A stretch of 64,000 nt of DNA, from positions 1 to 64,000 of the forward strand of contig JAFKKG010000020.1 of assembly GCA_017305715.1 (NCBI GenBank), read 5' to 3'. The translations under genes were made by a program, and so were the position numbers. The number at the start of each line of letters is the position of its first letter. Position 1 is the first letter of the stretch. Positions 21,992 through 30,496 of the stretch are shown in pieces. Below the pieces are notes generated by a model. That model had not been told where the DNA came from and ran no database searches. It saw nothing but the letters and a program-made list of their open reading frames with translations. This stretch comes from Hyphomicrobiales bacterium. GTDB lineage: Bacteria; Pseudomonadota; Alphaproteobacteria; Rhizobiales; Xanthobacteraceae.

Positions 21992-22255
21992 TCATCGAGA
22001 CTTGGGGCCGCCCTGATAACGCCAAGCTGATCCGCCGTCGTTCGAGTTTGGCGCGGGCTGCAGGCGTGACGGCGTCCGGTCGTACGCGAACGCAGAATTC
22101 AAATCGCCCTGCGAGCTACCGGTCCCGGCTTGTACGCTCTGCCTGGCCTCATTCGGCCAATAGCTTTTGTCGGTGATCGTCGATCCGGCATATGCAGAAG
22201 CCGACGCCGCCATCAGCGGCAACAAGAGTGAAATCGTGAGAAGGTTTTTCTTCAT
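21992..22255 (-). CDS. Small secreted protein, ECF-sigma-controlled
   Basis: An 87-residue protein with a clear signal peptide (MKKNLLTISLLLPLMAASASAYA) and a polar, Ser/Asn/Gly-rich mature part ending AWRYQGGPKSR. No family assigned. Its upstream region carries an exact TGTAACC-N16-CGAA promoter (22309-22335), the same as that of the nearby ECF sigma gene, so it is very likely part of that regulon. A decayed duplicate lies at 18775-18930. Confidence 0.7.
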   Translation of the reverse strand: MKKNLLTISLLLPLMAASASAYAGSTITDKSYWPNEARQSVQAGTGSSQGDLNSAFAYDRTPSRLQPAPNSNDGGSAWRYQGGPKSR

Positions 22256-22280
22256 GGTCCGGCTCCATCATTTTTTTGAA

Positions 22281-22301
22281 GCGCGTCATGTGCGCTTCTA
22301 A
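22281..22301. other. Perfect hairpin in the 5' leader of the secreted-protein gene
   Basis: GAAGCGC-N7-GCGCTTC forms a perfect 7-bp stem between the promoter and the ATG at 22255. A slightly mismatched version is retained in the degenerate copy (18909-18929), so the hairpin belonged to the ancestral leader. It could stabilise the transcript or act as a binding site. Confidence 0.5.
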
Positions 22302-22308
22302 TGATGAG

Positions 22309-22335
22309 TTCGGCGCAAATTGTCTGCCGGTTACA
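22309..22335 (-). promoter_or_regulatory. ECF (SigF/EcfF-type) promoter of the secreted-protein gene
   Basis: On the minus strand TGTAACC (22335-22329) and CGAA (22312-22309) are separated by exactly 16 bases. This matches the promoter type known for Caulobacter SigF and related ECF factors and is identical in spacing to the site in front of the sigma gene at 23561-23587. The ATG is about 55 bp downstream. Confidence 0.75.
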
Positions 22336-22367
22336 GGCTCACCCTGACGTGACCGGCAAAGGCACAT

Positions 22368-22856
22368 TCACCACCGCAGTAGTCGTGGTCCCATTGCTGC
22401 GCCTGCTAAGGTGCAAAGCACAATCGTTCCGCCATACCAGACCGCTACGAAAGGCAGGGAATCGTCCGTGCAATGCAGCGCGTACGCCATCGCGCTCACA
22501 CCGCCTGCAACAAGTCCGGCGAAAGCACCCGTGTGAACAAGGTTCGTAGGCGCCGCCTGTCGAACTGCCCAGATGGAGACAGCGAAGGGAAGGATCGCGA
22601 TGACCGGAATGGAAACAAGGCATTCGAGCCATTCGTCTCCGACGATCATCTTGTTCCAGTGCGAGCTTGGCGCCAGCCCGAGGCTGATCGCCGCAAGCGC
22701 CACGATGATAAGAAACGGCACAGCAACGAGATACGACCGAGGTTTTCGTTCTCCGCCGGGACGCGCCAGCTTTGTAAGATAGACAAGCGCGAGGCTGGAG
22801 ATCCCGACCGCGAATGAGACCTTTGCGATGACGAAACTCAAGGCGCCGGACGTCAT
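22368..22856 (-). CDS. nrsF: NrsF/DUF1109 anti-sigma factor, main C-terminal part
   Basis: 162 residues with five hydrophobic helices matching the sensory membrane part of NrsF/OsrA (DUF1109) anti-sigma factors. The two cysteines needed for sensing in characterised members are in place: ECLVSIPVIA and ALHCTDDS. The protein lacks the sigma-binding N-terminus, which is encoded by a separate 44-codon frame just upstream that ends in an overlapping ATGA. In relatives the two parts are one chain of about 210 residues. Either a frameshift has split the gene or the second part is made by coupled reinitiation. Confidence 0.75.
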   Translation of the reverse strand: MTSGALSFVIAKVSFAVGISSLALVYLTKLARPGGERKPRSYLVAVPFLIIVALAAISLGLAPSSHWNKMIVGDEWLECLVSIPVIAILPFAVSIWAVRQAAPTNLVHTGAFAGLVAGGVSAMAYALHCTDDSLPFVAVWYGGTIVLCTLAGAAMGPRLLRW

Positions 22857-22987
22857 CCGAAGATCGTGATCCCCAGCGCCAGAATTGAACCCGCTCCTAG
22901 CGCGACCAGAAGCGTACGAACGACCAAGCCGCGGTCGACCGGCTCGGGATTGGTACTCAGGAGGGCCACAAGCTCGTCAGTCTTCAT
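22853..22987 (-). CDS. NrsF/DUF1109 anti-sigma factor, N-terminal part
   Basis: A 44-residue frame MKTDELVALLSTNPEPVDRG... ending ALGITIFG, equal to the cytoplasmic sigma-binding start and first helix of NrsF-type proteins. Its ATG overlaps the sigma-gene stop (ACATGA) and its stop overlaps the ATG of the next part (GGATGACG). After the stop, the frame still reads Arg-Pro, which matches the conserved RP of the family, before the second frame takes over. So there are two lesions close together: a stop codon and a one-base shift. Confidence 0.65.
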   Translation of the reverse strand: MKTDELVALLSTNPEPVDRGLVVRTLLVALGAGSILALGITIFG

Positions 22988-23541
22988 GTCCGTGTTTCCC
23001 GGGCGATCAGCGTCGCCAGTGTTTTGAGCCCACGGTGGATGTTCACTTTGACCCCCGGTTCGGACAGGCCGCATCGTACGGCCGCCTCCGCGACACTCAA
23101 GCCGTCCAGCTTCACGGCTTCGATGGAACACCGCATGTTTGCAGGCAGCCGTCCCATCAACTTCCTCACGTCGTACGTGCTCTCGGCGCCGACATTGTCG
23201 TCGCGCGCCATGATCGTATCGGCCTCCTCGATAGGTACGTCTGCACGCAATGTGCGGGTCCGACGCAGGAAATCGATCAGCTTGTAGCGCGCGATTGCAT
23301 GTACCCACGGAGTGAGAGGTTCCGCGGAATCATAGGTGTGCCGCTTGAAGTGGATCGCCAATACCGCCTCCTGAACCAGATCTTCCGCGTCTGTTGCGCC
23401 CCTTCCAATTCTGGCCAGCTTGGCCTTGTAGTAAGCGCGCAGCCGGCGGCTCAATCGATCGAGCAGTGCGCGGTGCGAAGCCGCGTCGCCGTTCAGGCTG
23501 GCAAGCATTAGGGCCTTAAGCTCGATTTCGTGGGTCGTCAT
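22984..23541 (-). CDS. ECF sigma factor of the SigF/EcfF type
   Basis: A 185-residue ECF sigma factor. Region 2 is seen at about residues 20-95 (DAEDLVQEAVLAIHFKRHTY, PWVHAIARYKLIDFLRR) and region 4 at about 125-180 (LPANMRCSIEAVKLDGLSVAEAA, then SEPGVKVNIHRGLKTL). The GxSxxEAA and HRGLK patterns match the ECF16-type factors of Caulobacter and Bradyrhizobium, which answer to heavy metals, oxidants or singlet oxygen and are held by a DUF1109 protein. It is autoregulated through the TGTAACC-N16-CGAA site just upstream. Confidence 0.9.
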   Translation of the reverse strand: MTTHEIELKALMLASLNGDAASHRALLDRLSRRLRAYYKAKLARIGRGATDAEDLVQEAVLAIHFKRHTYDSAEPLTPWVHAIARYKLIDFLRRTRTLRADVPIEEADTIMARDDNVGAESTYDVRKLMGRLPANMRCSIEAVKLDGLSVAEAAVRCGLSEPGVKVNIHRGLKTLATLIARETRT

Positions 23542-23560
23542 GCTTACGTATCTCTATTAG

Positions 23561-23587
23561 TTCGCTGGCCGGGCCAGTTTGGTTACA
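23561..23587 (-). promoter_or_regulatory. ECF (SigF/EcfF-type) autoregulatory promoter
   Basis: On the minus strand TGTAACC (23587-23581) and CGAA (23564-23561) are separated by exactly 16 bases, 20 bp before the sigma-factor ATG. It matches the known SigF-class promoter and the second site at 22309-22335. Confidence 0.8.
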
Positions 23588-23642
23588 GCCCACGGTCAAA
23601 GGCCTCGAAAAAAACTTGGAGAGACCTACTGTTGCGCTTCGA

Positions 23643-24092
23643 TTACGCCTTGATCCGCTTTGTTTGCCGATTGCGTTTTTTCCGATCTTCGCATTCGTGC
23701 AGCAATTCGGAGCCGGACCAGATCGCGGTTCCGTCGTCGTCCACGATGAGCGGCATGTGCAAGTTCAGGCTTTCGCTCAGTCGAACGACGCGACCCAAGG
23801 CGCTTTCGTTGTCCGGGCGCGGCTCGCATCGCAAGACTAGATCGCCGGATGGGCGGGAATCGACCTGCGATGTGGGACCATCGGAATACAGCAAGGTCAC
23901 GGGCCCAAATTCCGGCCGCCGCTGCCAACGGCGCATCAGTTCCTGGCAGGCAAGCTCGACGGCGCGCGGCACCGGCCTGAGGTCGCTTTCCCAATATTGA
24001 ACCGCGCCGCGGCTCAGGCCGAGTATTTCCCCTGCCGCGACCTGGTTGATGCCCAACTTCTTTCGCCACTTCTTGAAGCCCCACTGGTCCAT
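23643..24092 (-). CDS. XRE-like helix-turn-helix regulator
   Basis: A 149-residue protein with an N-terminal helix-turn-helix (FKKWRKKLGINQVAAGEILG then SRGAVQYWESDLRPVPR) at residues 5-48. The pattern is that of small HTH_3/DUF1870-like regulators common in rhizobia. The C-terminal half has no known domain and ends in a basic tail. The start at 24092 gives the natural N-terminus MDQWGF. It follows cusA by 37 bp on the same strand, so it may be co-transcribed with cusCBA. Target is unknown. Confidence 0.7.
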   Translation of the reverse strand: MDQWGFKKWRKKLGINQVAAGEILGLSRGAVQYWESDLRPVPRAVELACQELMRRWQRRPEFGPVTLLYSDGPTSQVDSRPSGDLVLRCEPRPDNESALGRVVRLSESLNLHMPLIVDDDGTAIWSGSELLHECEDRKKRNRQTKRIKA

Positions 24093-24129
24093 CACGTATC
24101 CCTCGCGCTGAGAAACATCCGCGCGCTTG

Positions 24130-27100
24130 TCATTCCGCTGCCTGCGACCGGTGCAATCTATCCTTATCCGTCCCGGTCTGATCGTGCAGGCCCTCCGAAA
24201 CCTCGACGCCTGGACCGCGGGGCAGCTTAAATCCCTTGACGAAGGCATAGACGGCGGGGATCACCAAGAGCGTCAGGATGGTCGACGAGATCATGCCGCC
24301 GATCATCGGCACGGCGATGCGCTGCATGACCTCAGACCCGGTACCGGTGCTCCACAAGATCGGGATCAGGCCGCCCATGATCGCGACGACGGTCATCATT
24401 TTCGGGCGGACCCGCTCGACCGCACCTAGCATGATCGCCGCGTTCAGGTCGGTTCGCGTAAACAGTTTGCCTTCGGCGGCTCGCGCGAGCTGTATCTCTT
24501 TCATCGCATGATCGAGATAGATCAGCATGATGACGCCGGTCTCCGCGGCCACACCCGCCAAGGCGATAAAGCCCACGGCCACCGCGACGGACATGTTGAA
24601 ACCAAGCCACCACATAAGCCACAACCCGCCGACGAGCGCGAACGGCAGCGACAGCATCACGATCAGCGTCTCGGTCAACCGGCGGAAGTTCAGGTAAAGC
24701 AGCAGGAAGATAATAAGCAGCGTTACCGGCACCACGATTTTCAGCCGGGCGGTAGCGCGCTCCAGATACTCGAACTGGCCGCTCCAGACGACGTAGTTTC
24801 CAGGCGGAAACTGCACGCTTGCCGCCACGGCGGCCTTGGCATCGGCGACGTAGCCCCCGAGGTCGCGGTCGCGGATATCGACGAAGATGTAGACCGCGAG
24901 CTGGCCGTTCTCGGTGCGGATCGTGGTCGGGCCACGCGTCAGTTTGATCGCGGCAACCTCCCCCAGTGGCACCGTTCCGCCCCCGGGCATCGCCACCAGC
25001 ACGTCGCGCGCGATCGATTGCGGATCGCTGCGGAGATCGCGGGGATAGCGCAGGTTAACGCCGTAGCGCTCGCGGCCTTCGACCGTCGTAGTGATAGTCT
25101 CCCCGCCGAGTGCGGAAGAGACCGTATCTTGCACGTCACTGATCATGAGACCGTAGCGTGCCAGTGCCTCACGATCCGGAACCACGTCGAGATAATAGCC
25201 GCCGATGACACGTTCGGCGTAGGCGCTCGACGTGCCCGGAACGGCTTTCACGACGGTTTCGATCTGCCGTGCAAGCTTCTCCATTTCCGTCAGGTCTTTT
25301 CCCAGGACCTTGATGCCGATCGGCGTCCGGATCCCGGTCGCGAGCATGTCGGTGCGGGCCTTGATCGGCATGGTCCAGGCGTTGGAAACGCCGGGAAACT
25401 GCAAAGCCTTGTCCAGTTCGGCAATGAGGCCGTCGACAGTCAAGCCTGCACGCCATTGCTCCTTAGGCTTGAGGTTGACGATCGTCTCAAACATCTCGGT
25501 CGGAGCCGGATCGGTCGCGGTCTCCGCCCGGCCGGCCTTGCCGTAAACCGAGGCTACTTCCGGAAACGTCTTGATGATCTTGTTCTGTGTCTGCAGGATT
25601 TCCGCCGCTTTGGTCACCGAAAGTCCCGGCAACGTCGTTGGCATGTACATCAGCGTGCCTTCGTTCAGGCTCGGCATGAACTCCGTTCCGAGTTGACGCG
25701 CCGGCCAGAGGCTGACCGCCAAGGCGACAAGTGCCAGGAAGATCGTCAGGGTCTTGGCCTTCAGCACGCCACGGATCAGCGGGCGATAGACCCATATCAG
25801 GAAGCGATTGATCGGATTCTTATGCTCCGGAATGATCCTGCCGCGTATGAACAGGACCATAAGCGCCGGGACCAGGGTGATGGACAGAATCGCCGCAGCA
25901 GCCATCGAAAACGTTTTGGTGAACGCCAATGGACTGAATAGACGGCCCTCCTGCGATTCCATGGTGAAGATCGGCAGGAACGACACCGTGATGATCAGGA
26001 GGCTGAAAAACAGGGCGGGGCCGACCTCGCTCGCTGCCTCGATGAGGACCTCGAGGCGCGGCTTGTCCGGAGGAGCCCGTTCGAGATGCTTGTGGGCGTT
26101 CTCGATCATGACGATGGCGCCGTCGATCATGGCGCCGATCGCAATGGCGATCCCGCCGAGGCTCATGATATTGGACCCGATGCCCAGCACCTTCATGGCG
26201 CCGAATGCCATCAGTATCCCGACCGGAAGCATCACGATGGCGACCAGCGCGCTGCGGACGTGCAACAGGAACACGATGCAAACGAGAGCGACGACGATGC
26301 TCTCTTCCGTGAGCGTGCGCTTCAGCGTCTCGATCGCATTGTGGATCAGGTTCGAACGGTCGTAGACCGGTATGATCTCGACGCCATTGGGCAGCGCCGA
26401 CGCCATGTCAGCGAGTCGCGCCTTCACATTGTCGATGACATCGAGCGCATTCTGTCCGAAGCGTTGCAGGGCGATTCCGCTGGCGACCTCGCCCTCCCCG
26501 TTGAGCTCGGTTATGCCTCGGCGTTCGTCCGGGCCGAGTTCGACCCGCGCCACGTCTTTCAGGAGGACCGGCGTTCCCTTGTCGACCTTCAGCACGATGC
26601 TCAAGAGGTCGGAGAGGCTTTTGACGTAGCCCCTGCCCCGCACGACAAATTCGAACTCCGAAAGCTCTACTGTGCGCCCGCCCACGTCCATGTTGCTGCC
26701 CCGGACCGCGTCACGCACCTTCGCCAGCGGGATATTGAGCGACCTCAACCGGTTCGGATCGACGATGATGTTGTATTGCTTGACGAAGCCGCCGACGCTT
26801 GCGACTTCGGCAACCCCTTCGGCCTTGGAAATGCCGTATCGGATGGTCCAGTCCTGGATCGACCGCAGGTCTGCCAGCGATTTGTCTTTGGACTGCAGTG
26901 CGTATTGGTAGACCCAGCCTACGCCCGTCGCGTCAGGTCCCAATGTCGGCGTTACCCCGGCCGGAAGCTTGCGGGCGGCGGCGTTGAGGTATTCGAGGAC
27001 CCGCGAGCGCGCCCAGTAGATGTCGGTGCCGTCTTCGAAGATGATGTAGACGAACGAAACGCCGAAGAACGAGAACCCGCGCACCACCTTCGATTTCGGC

Positions 27101-27327
27101 ACGGTCAGCATGGCCGTCGTCAAGGGGTACGTGACCTGGTCTTCGATGACCTGCGGTGCCTGACCCTTGTATTCGGTGTAGACGATCACTTGGGTATCGG
27201 AGAGGTCGGGGATTGCGTCGAGCGCCGAGTGCTGCAGGGCATATAGGCCCCCAGCAACGGCAAAGACGGCGCCGATCAGGACCAGCATCAGGTTCCGCGC
27301 CGACCAATCTATAAGACGAGCGATCAT
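24130..27327 (-). CDS. cusA: CusA-type Cu(I)/Ag(I) RND efflux pump
   Basis: A 1065-residue heavy-metal RND pump of the Cu/Ag (HME4) class. TM4 reads GGIAIAIGAMIDGAIVMIEN, with Ala in place of the first Asp of CzcA. The three cleft methionines known from E. coli CusA (Met573, Met623, Met672) are all present in LMYMPTTLPG, PTEMFETIVN and RTDMLATGIRTP. Other marks are DLSDTQVIVYTE and YFLDVVPD-like segments of the family. It overlaps cusB by 4 bp (ATGA). With cusB and the upstream TolC gene it forms a complete tripartite pump. Confidence 0.95.
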   Translation of the reverse strand: MIARLIDWSARNLMLVLIGAVFAVAGGLYALQHSALDAIPDLSDTQVIVYTEYKGQAPQVIEDQVTYPLTTAMLTVPKSKVVRGFSFFGVSFVYIIFEDGTDIYWARSRVLEYLNAAARKLPAGVTPTLGPDATGVGWVYQYALQSKDKSLADLRSIQDWTIRYGISKAEGVAEVASVGGFVKQYNIIVDPNRLRSLNIPLAKVRDAVRGSNMDVGGRTVELSEFEFVVRGRGYVKSLSDLLSIVLKVDKGTPVLLKDVARVELGPDERRGITELNGEGEVASGIALQRFGQNALDVIDNVKARLADMASALPNGVEIIPVYDRSNLIHNAIETLKRTLTEESIVVALVCIVFLLHVRSALVAIVMLPVGILMAFGAMKVLGIGSNIMSLGGIAIAIGAMIDGAIVMIENAHKHLERAPPDKPRLEVLIEAASEVGPALFFSLLIITVSFLPIFTMESQEGRLFSPLAFTKTFSMAAAAILSITLVPALMVLFIRGRIIPEHKNPINRFLIWVYRPLIRGVLKAKTLTIFLALVALAVSLWPARQLGTEFMPSLNEGTLMYMPTTLPGLSVTKAAEILQTQNKIIKTFPEVASVYGKAGRAETATDPAPTEMFETIVNLKPKEQWRAGLTVDGLIAELDKALQFPGVSNAWTMPIKARTDMLATGIRTPIGIKVLGKDLTEMEKLARQIETVVKAVPGTSSAYAERVIGGYYLDVVPDREALARYGLMISDVQDTVSSALGGETITTTVEGRERYGVNLRYPRDLRSDPQSIARDVLVAMPGGGTVPLGEVAAIKLTRGPTTIRTENGQLAVYIFVDIRDRDLGGYVADAKAAVAASVQFPPGNYVVWSGQFEYLERATARLKIVVPVTLLIIFLLLYLNFRRLTETLIVMLSLPFALVGGLWLMWWLGFNMSVAVAVGFIALAGVAAETGVIMLIYLDHAMKEIQLARAAEGKLFTRTDLNAAIMLGAVERVRPKMMTVVAIMGGLIPILWSTGTGSEVMQRIAVPMIGGMISSTILTLLVIPAVYAFVKGFKLPRGPGVEVSEGLHDQTGTDKDRLHRSQAAE

Positions 27328-28757
27328 TGCGGTTTCTCCCCGGTGTCGAGGCCCTTGAGCGCTGCCTTGAGATTGCTTTCGGCGTCGATCAGGAAGTTCG
27401 CCGAAGAGACGACCTTGTCGTTCTCCGCGAGCCCTTCCTTGATCTCGGTCAGGCCGCCGCCGCGTCGCCCCAGCTTGACCGCGCGCGGTTCGAAACGGCC
27501 TTCGCCTTTGTCGAGAAGCACAAGCTGCCGCTCGCCGCTGTCGATGACCGCGCTGCTGGACACCGTCACGACGGGTGCGTCCGTCCCCGTGGCGATTTCT
27601 ACCTCCGCATACATGTCGGGTCGCAGCACGTCGTCCGGATTGGGCAATTCGATTCTGACCCGCGCCGTACGCGTCTCCGCTCTCAGGTTCGGATAGATCA
27701 CCGTGACCTTTCCTGTGAAAGGCCGGTCCGGATATGCCCGGGGCCGCACGACGACTTTCTGCCCGACTTCTATGAGCGCCAAATCGCGTTCCGCGACGTC
27801 GACCATCACCCAGACGAAGTTGCGGTCGACTATCCGGAACAGGATGTCCCCCGGCGCTGCGCGCATGCCGTTGACTGCCGTCCGCTCAACGATCTCGCCA
27901 TCCTGCGGCGCAGGCCAGTTCATGTAGACCGGAACCTCGCGCGCCCGCTCGATGTCCGCGATGAATGCATCGGGCGCGCCGAGGTTTTCGAGGCGCCGGC
28001 GGGCGCCTTTCAAGGCCTGGTTGTTGATTCCGGCCTCCGGGCGGGCGTTGAGCGCGGAGAGATATTCGGCGGCGGCGCTCGACAGGTTCGGGCCGTAGAT
28101 GCGCATCAGCGGCTGGCCCTTGCGGACGTGCGTGCCGGTCGTAACGTTGTCGACGGTGTCGATGAAGCCCTCGAACCGGAGCGAGACGACGGACACGCGC
28201 CGCTCGTCCTGTTGTACCGTGCCCGGTGCGCGGACCATCGTATTCAAGGTGCGGCGCTCCGCGACCTCCGTCTGGACGCCTGCCTTTTGCAGCTTGCCTG
28301 CGCTGACCTTGACCGACGAGTCGTCGTCCTGTTCACCCTCATAGACCGGGAGATAGTCCATCCCCATCGAATCCTTTTTCGGCGTCGGCGACGTGTCCGG
28401 AAGGCCCATGGGATTGCGGTAGAATTTGATCCGCCCGCGTTCTCCGCTTTTCGCGGTCATGGCTTCAGGAGCCTGCTCGTCGAAGCTCACGTCTTCACTG
28501 GCGCGCACGACCGAATATTCCTTGCCGGAGGATGTCTTCTTCGGTGTCAGCGAATAGGCCGGCGCGCCGTCCGGATCGCGGTAGTAGACGACCGGTCCTG
28601 TGGCCGCCGGCTGAGCGCAACTTGGCTTTGCCGCCAGGGGAGGTGCCGCTGAGAGCCAGCCGGGGAGCGGAACGCTCGACCGTCCGACGGCCAATCCGAC
28701 CACCCCGGCAGTCAGGACCGCCGACACGACCAAGAGAACACCTACTGGCCGTCTCAT
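27324..28757 (-). CDS. cusB: CusB-type periplasmic adaptor with two heavy-metal-binding domains
   Basis: A 477-residue membrane fusion protein. After an N-terminal anchor come two copies of the small heavy-metal-binding domain: VYYRDPDGAPAYSLTPKK (about 57-75) and KFYRNPMGLPDTSPTPKKDSMGMDYLPV (about 111-140). The second has the Met pair DSMGMDY expected for Cu(I)/Ag(I); the first lacks it (TSSGKEY). The lipoyl, barrel and membrane-proximal domains follow. Overlaps with the genes on both sides are 4 bp, so cusC, cusB and cusA form one translational unit. Confidence 0.92.
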   Translation of the reverse strand: MRRPVGVLLVVSAVLTAGVVGLAVGRSSVPLPGWLSAAPPLAAKPSCAQPAATGPVVYYRDPDGAPAYSLTPKKTSSGKEYSVVRASEDVSFDEQAPEAMTAKSGERGRIKFYRNPMGLPDTSPTPKKDSMGMDYLPVYEGEQDDDSSVKVSAGKLQKAGVQTEVAERRTLNTMVRAPGTVQQDERRVSVVSLRFEGFIDTVDNVTTGTHVRKGQPLMRIYGPNLSSAAAEYLSALNARPEAGINNQALKGARRRLENLGAPDAFIADIERAREVPVYMNWPAPQDGEIVERTAVNGMRAAPGDILFRIVDRNFVWVMVDVAERDLALIEVGQKVVVRPRAYPDRPFTGKVTVIYPNLRAETRTARVRIELPNPDDVLRPDMYAEVEIATGTDAPVVTVSSSAVIDSGERQLVLLDKGEGRFEPRAVKLGRRGGGLTEIKEGLAENDKVVSSANFLIDAESNLKAALKGLDTGEKPQ

Positions 28758-29998
28758 AGCGAACCTCCGGCCAGACGCTCCATTTCGGCGTATTTCGTCT
28801 GGAGCTCCACCTTGAGCTTAAGCAGGTCGAGTTGGACCGCGCGAAGCCGCCGCTCCGCCTCGAAGACCGAGGAAAGATCGGACGTGCCGGCCTGGAAGCC
28901 GTTCCGCGCGTTGTCGACCGAAGAACGGGCGGGTGGGAGCTGGCGCGACGCGTAAATCTGCACGACCTTCCGCAGCGCATCGACGCTGAACCAAGCGTCG
29001 GCGATCTGTCCGTCGATCCGCAGCCGCAGCGCCTCGCTGCGGGCTTGCGCTGCGCCTAGACGTGCGCCTGCCGCCCGCTGCTCGGCGTCCTTGACTTGGT
29101 ATTGCAGCGGCAGCTTGACGCCGACCATGAACTCGCCGGTATCTTCAGTGCCGGGCCGCTGTACGTACTTCGCGCCGAGCGTGACGTCCGGATAGTAGTT
29201 GAGGTCGGTAAGGGATTTGGTCTGGGCCGCGGAATTGCTCTGCGCTCCGGCCAGGCCCAGCATGGGATTCGCCGAGCGCGCGAGCGCCTGGATTTGCGCC
29301 AGGCTGACCGCCTTCGCGGTTCGGAACCCGGTCGGCGCCGCCAGCGGGGCCAAGGACGGCCGCCCGATCAGGGAATTGAGCCGCGCTGCGGCGGACTTCT
29401 GTTCGCCCTGCCTGCGGACGACGTCACCGTCGGCGGTAGCGGCTTCTATTTCAGCCTTGATGACGTCCTGCTGATCGACCGACGTTGCGCCGTACCGGGA
29501 TCGCAACAATCCCAGAGTCTCGTCGTACCGCCGCTTGATTTCGGTGGCGATTCCCACGGCTTCATATGCGGCATTGTACTCGCCATGCGCTGCAATGACC
29601 TGCGCGATGAGCTCGGTGACGGTCGCACGGCCCTGAAATTTTGCAGCATCCGCGTCAGCCCGGGCAACATTGCGCTCGAGGCCGTACTTGCCCCAAAGCT
29701 TGATCTCCTGGTCGATACCGATACGACGCTGCCCCACGCCCTGCCGGTTGACGTCCCAGGCCTCCAGAATGAGGGTTGGGTCGGCCAGCACCCCGGCCGT
29801 ACCGATCTTGTGGACCGCCGCATCGAACTCGAGTGCAGCCGCGGCCACTGTCGGGTTGAGGCGTTTCGCAATCAAGACGACGCTTTCCACCGAAGCACCG
29901 GGCAACGTTTGATCGGCGGCCAGCACCGGGGACAACCACAGCAATGCTGTGATTGCTCCGATTGCGGCGAACCGGGCGGTTCCGGCTGCGCGGATCAC
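28754..29998 (-). CDS. cusC: CusC-type outer-membrane factor (TolC family)
   Basis: About 414 residues with a signal peptide (FAAIGAITALLWLSPVLAAD) and TolC-type repeats (ESVVLIAKRLNPTVAAAALE; QRRIGIDQEIKLWGKYGLER; VKLPLQYQVKDAEQRAAGAR). The GTG at 29998 overlaps the TGA of the FixH-like gene by 4 bases (GTGA), which fixes the start. The region reading upstream of it is the FixH-like gene in another frame. No lipobox is seen. Confidence 0.88.
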   Translation of the reverse strand: MIRAAGTARFAAIGAITALLWLSPVLAADQTLPGASVESVVLIAKRLNPTVAAAALEFDAAVHKIGTAGVLADPTLILEAWDVNRQGVGQRRIGIDQEIKLWGKYGLERNVARADADAAKFQGRATVTELIAQVIAAHGEYNAAYEAVGIATEIKRRYDETLGLLRSRYGATSVDQQDVIKAEIEAATADGDVVRRQGEQKSAAARLNSLIGRPSLAPLAAPTGFRTAKAVSLAQIQALARSANPMLGLAGAQSNSAAQTKSLTDLNYYPDVTLGAKYVQRPGTEDTGEFMVGVKLPLQYQVKDAEQRAAGARLGAAQARSEALRLRIDGQIADAWFSVDALRKVVQIYASRQLPPARSSVDNARNGFQAGTSDLSSVFEAERRLRAVQLDLLKLKVELQTKYAEMERLAGGSL

Positions 29999-30399
29999 GG
30001 GGTCGCCTTGAGGACGAGCTTGCTTTCGACCGTGCCGGTCTCGCCCTGAACCTTCGCGCCGAGGGAAAGCTGCCAACCGCCAGCCATGCTCAGGGTCGCC
30101 TTGAATTTGTAAACGCCGGGCTCAGTGCTGGGCATTGGCGCAATCTTGGTCGCCATCTCCTGCATACCGTCAGGAGCCATATCCAGACGTGTCGCGAAGA
30201 TGACCGCGTCCGGCACAGGCTTGCCGTCGGGCTTATGGACGAGGCGAACCGAGATGACCGCGTCGCCCTTTTTGACGGTCTGATCGACCAGTTGGAATTC
30301 ATAGTCCTTGATCTCGGCGCGAGCGAGCGTGGCCGATCCTGTCAAGGAAACGGCGATCAGCGCGGCTCGGAGGGCGCACGCGCAGTTAAAGCTTTTCAT
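29995..30399 (-). CDS. FixH/YtkA-like periplasmic protein of the cus operon
   Basis: A 134-residue protein with a signal peptide (MKSFNCACALRAALIAVSLTGSATLARA) and a FixH/YtkA-like immunoglobulin-type beta domain: DYEFQLVDQTVKKGDAVISVRLVHKPDGKPV, then TEPGVYKFKATLSMAGGWQLSL. Relatives often sit with copper pumps or oxidases and are thought to bind or deliver copper. Met-rich stretch MAPDGMQEMATKIAPM is notable. GAGG lies nine bases before the ATG at 30399. Confidence 0.78.
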   Translation of the reverse strand: MKSFNCACALRAALIAVSLTGSATLARAEIKDYEFQLVDQTVKKGDAVISVRLVHKPDGKPVPDAVIFATRLDMAPDGMQEMATKIAPMPSTEPGVYKFKATLSMAGGWQLSLGAKVQGETGTVESKLVLKATP

Positions 30400-30496
30400 G
30401 TTTGCAATCCTCGATGTACTGATGTGCCGCAACGGCGGCATGCTTTATCCGCGCGGCCCTAGGACCGCGCAGCGGCAGACGGCGTGGTAACGCCGA

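Noticed and set aside
27327-28652. Long plus-strand open frame opposite cusB
   Set aside because: It is an antisense frame of a gene with clear domains, a result of high GC; no ribosome-binding site or family resemblance.
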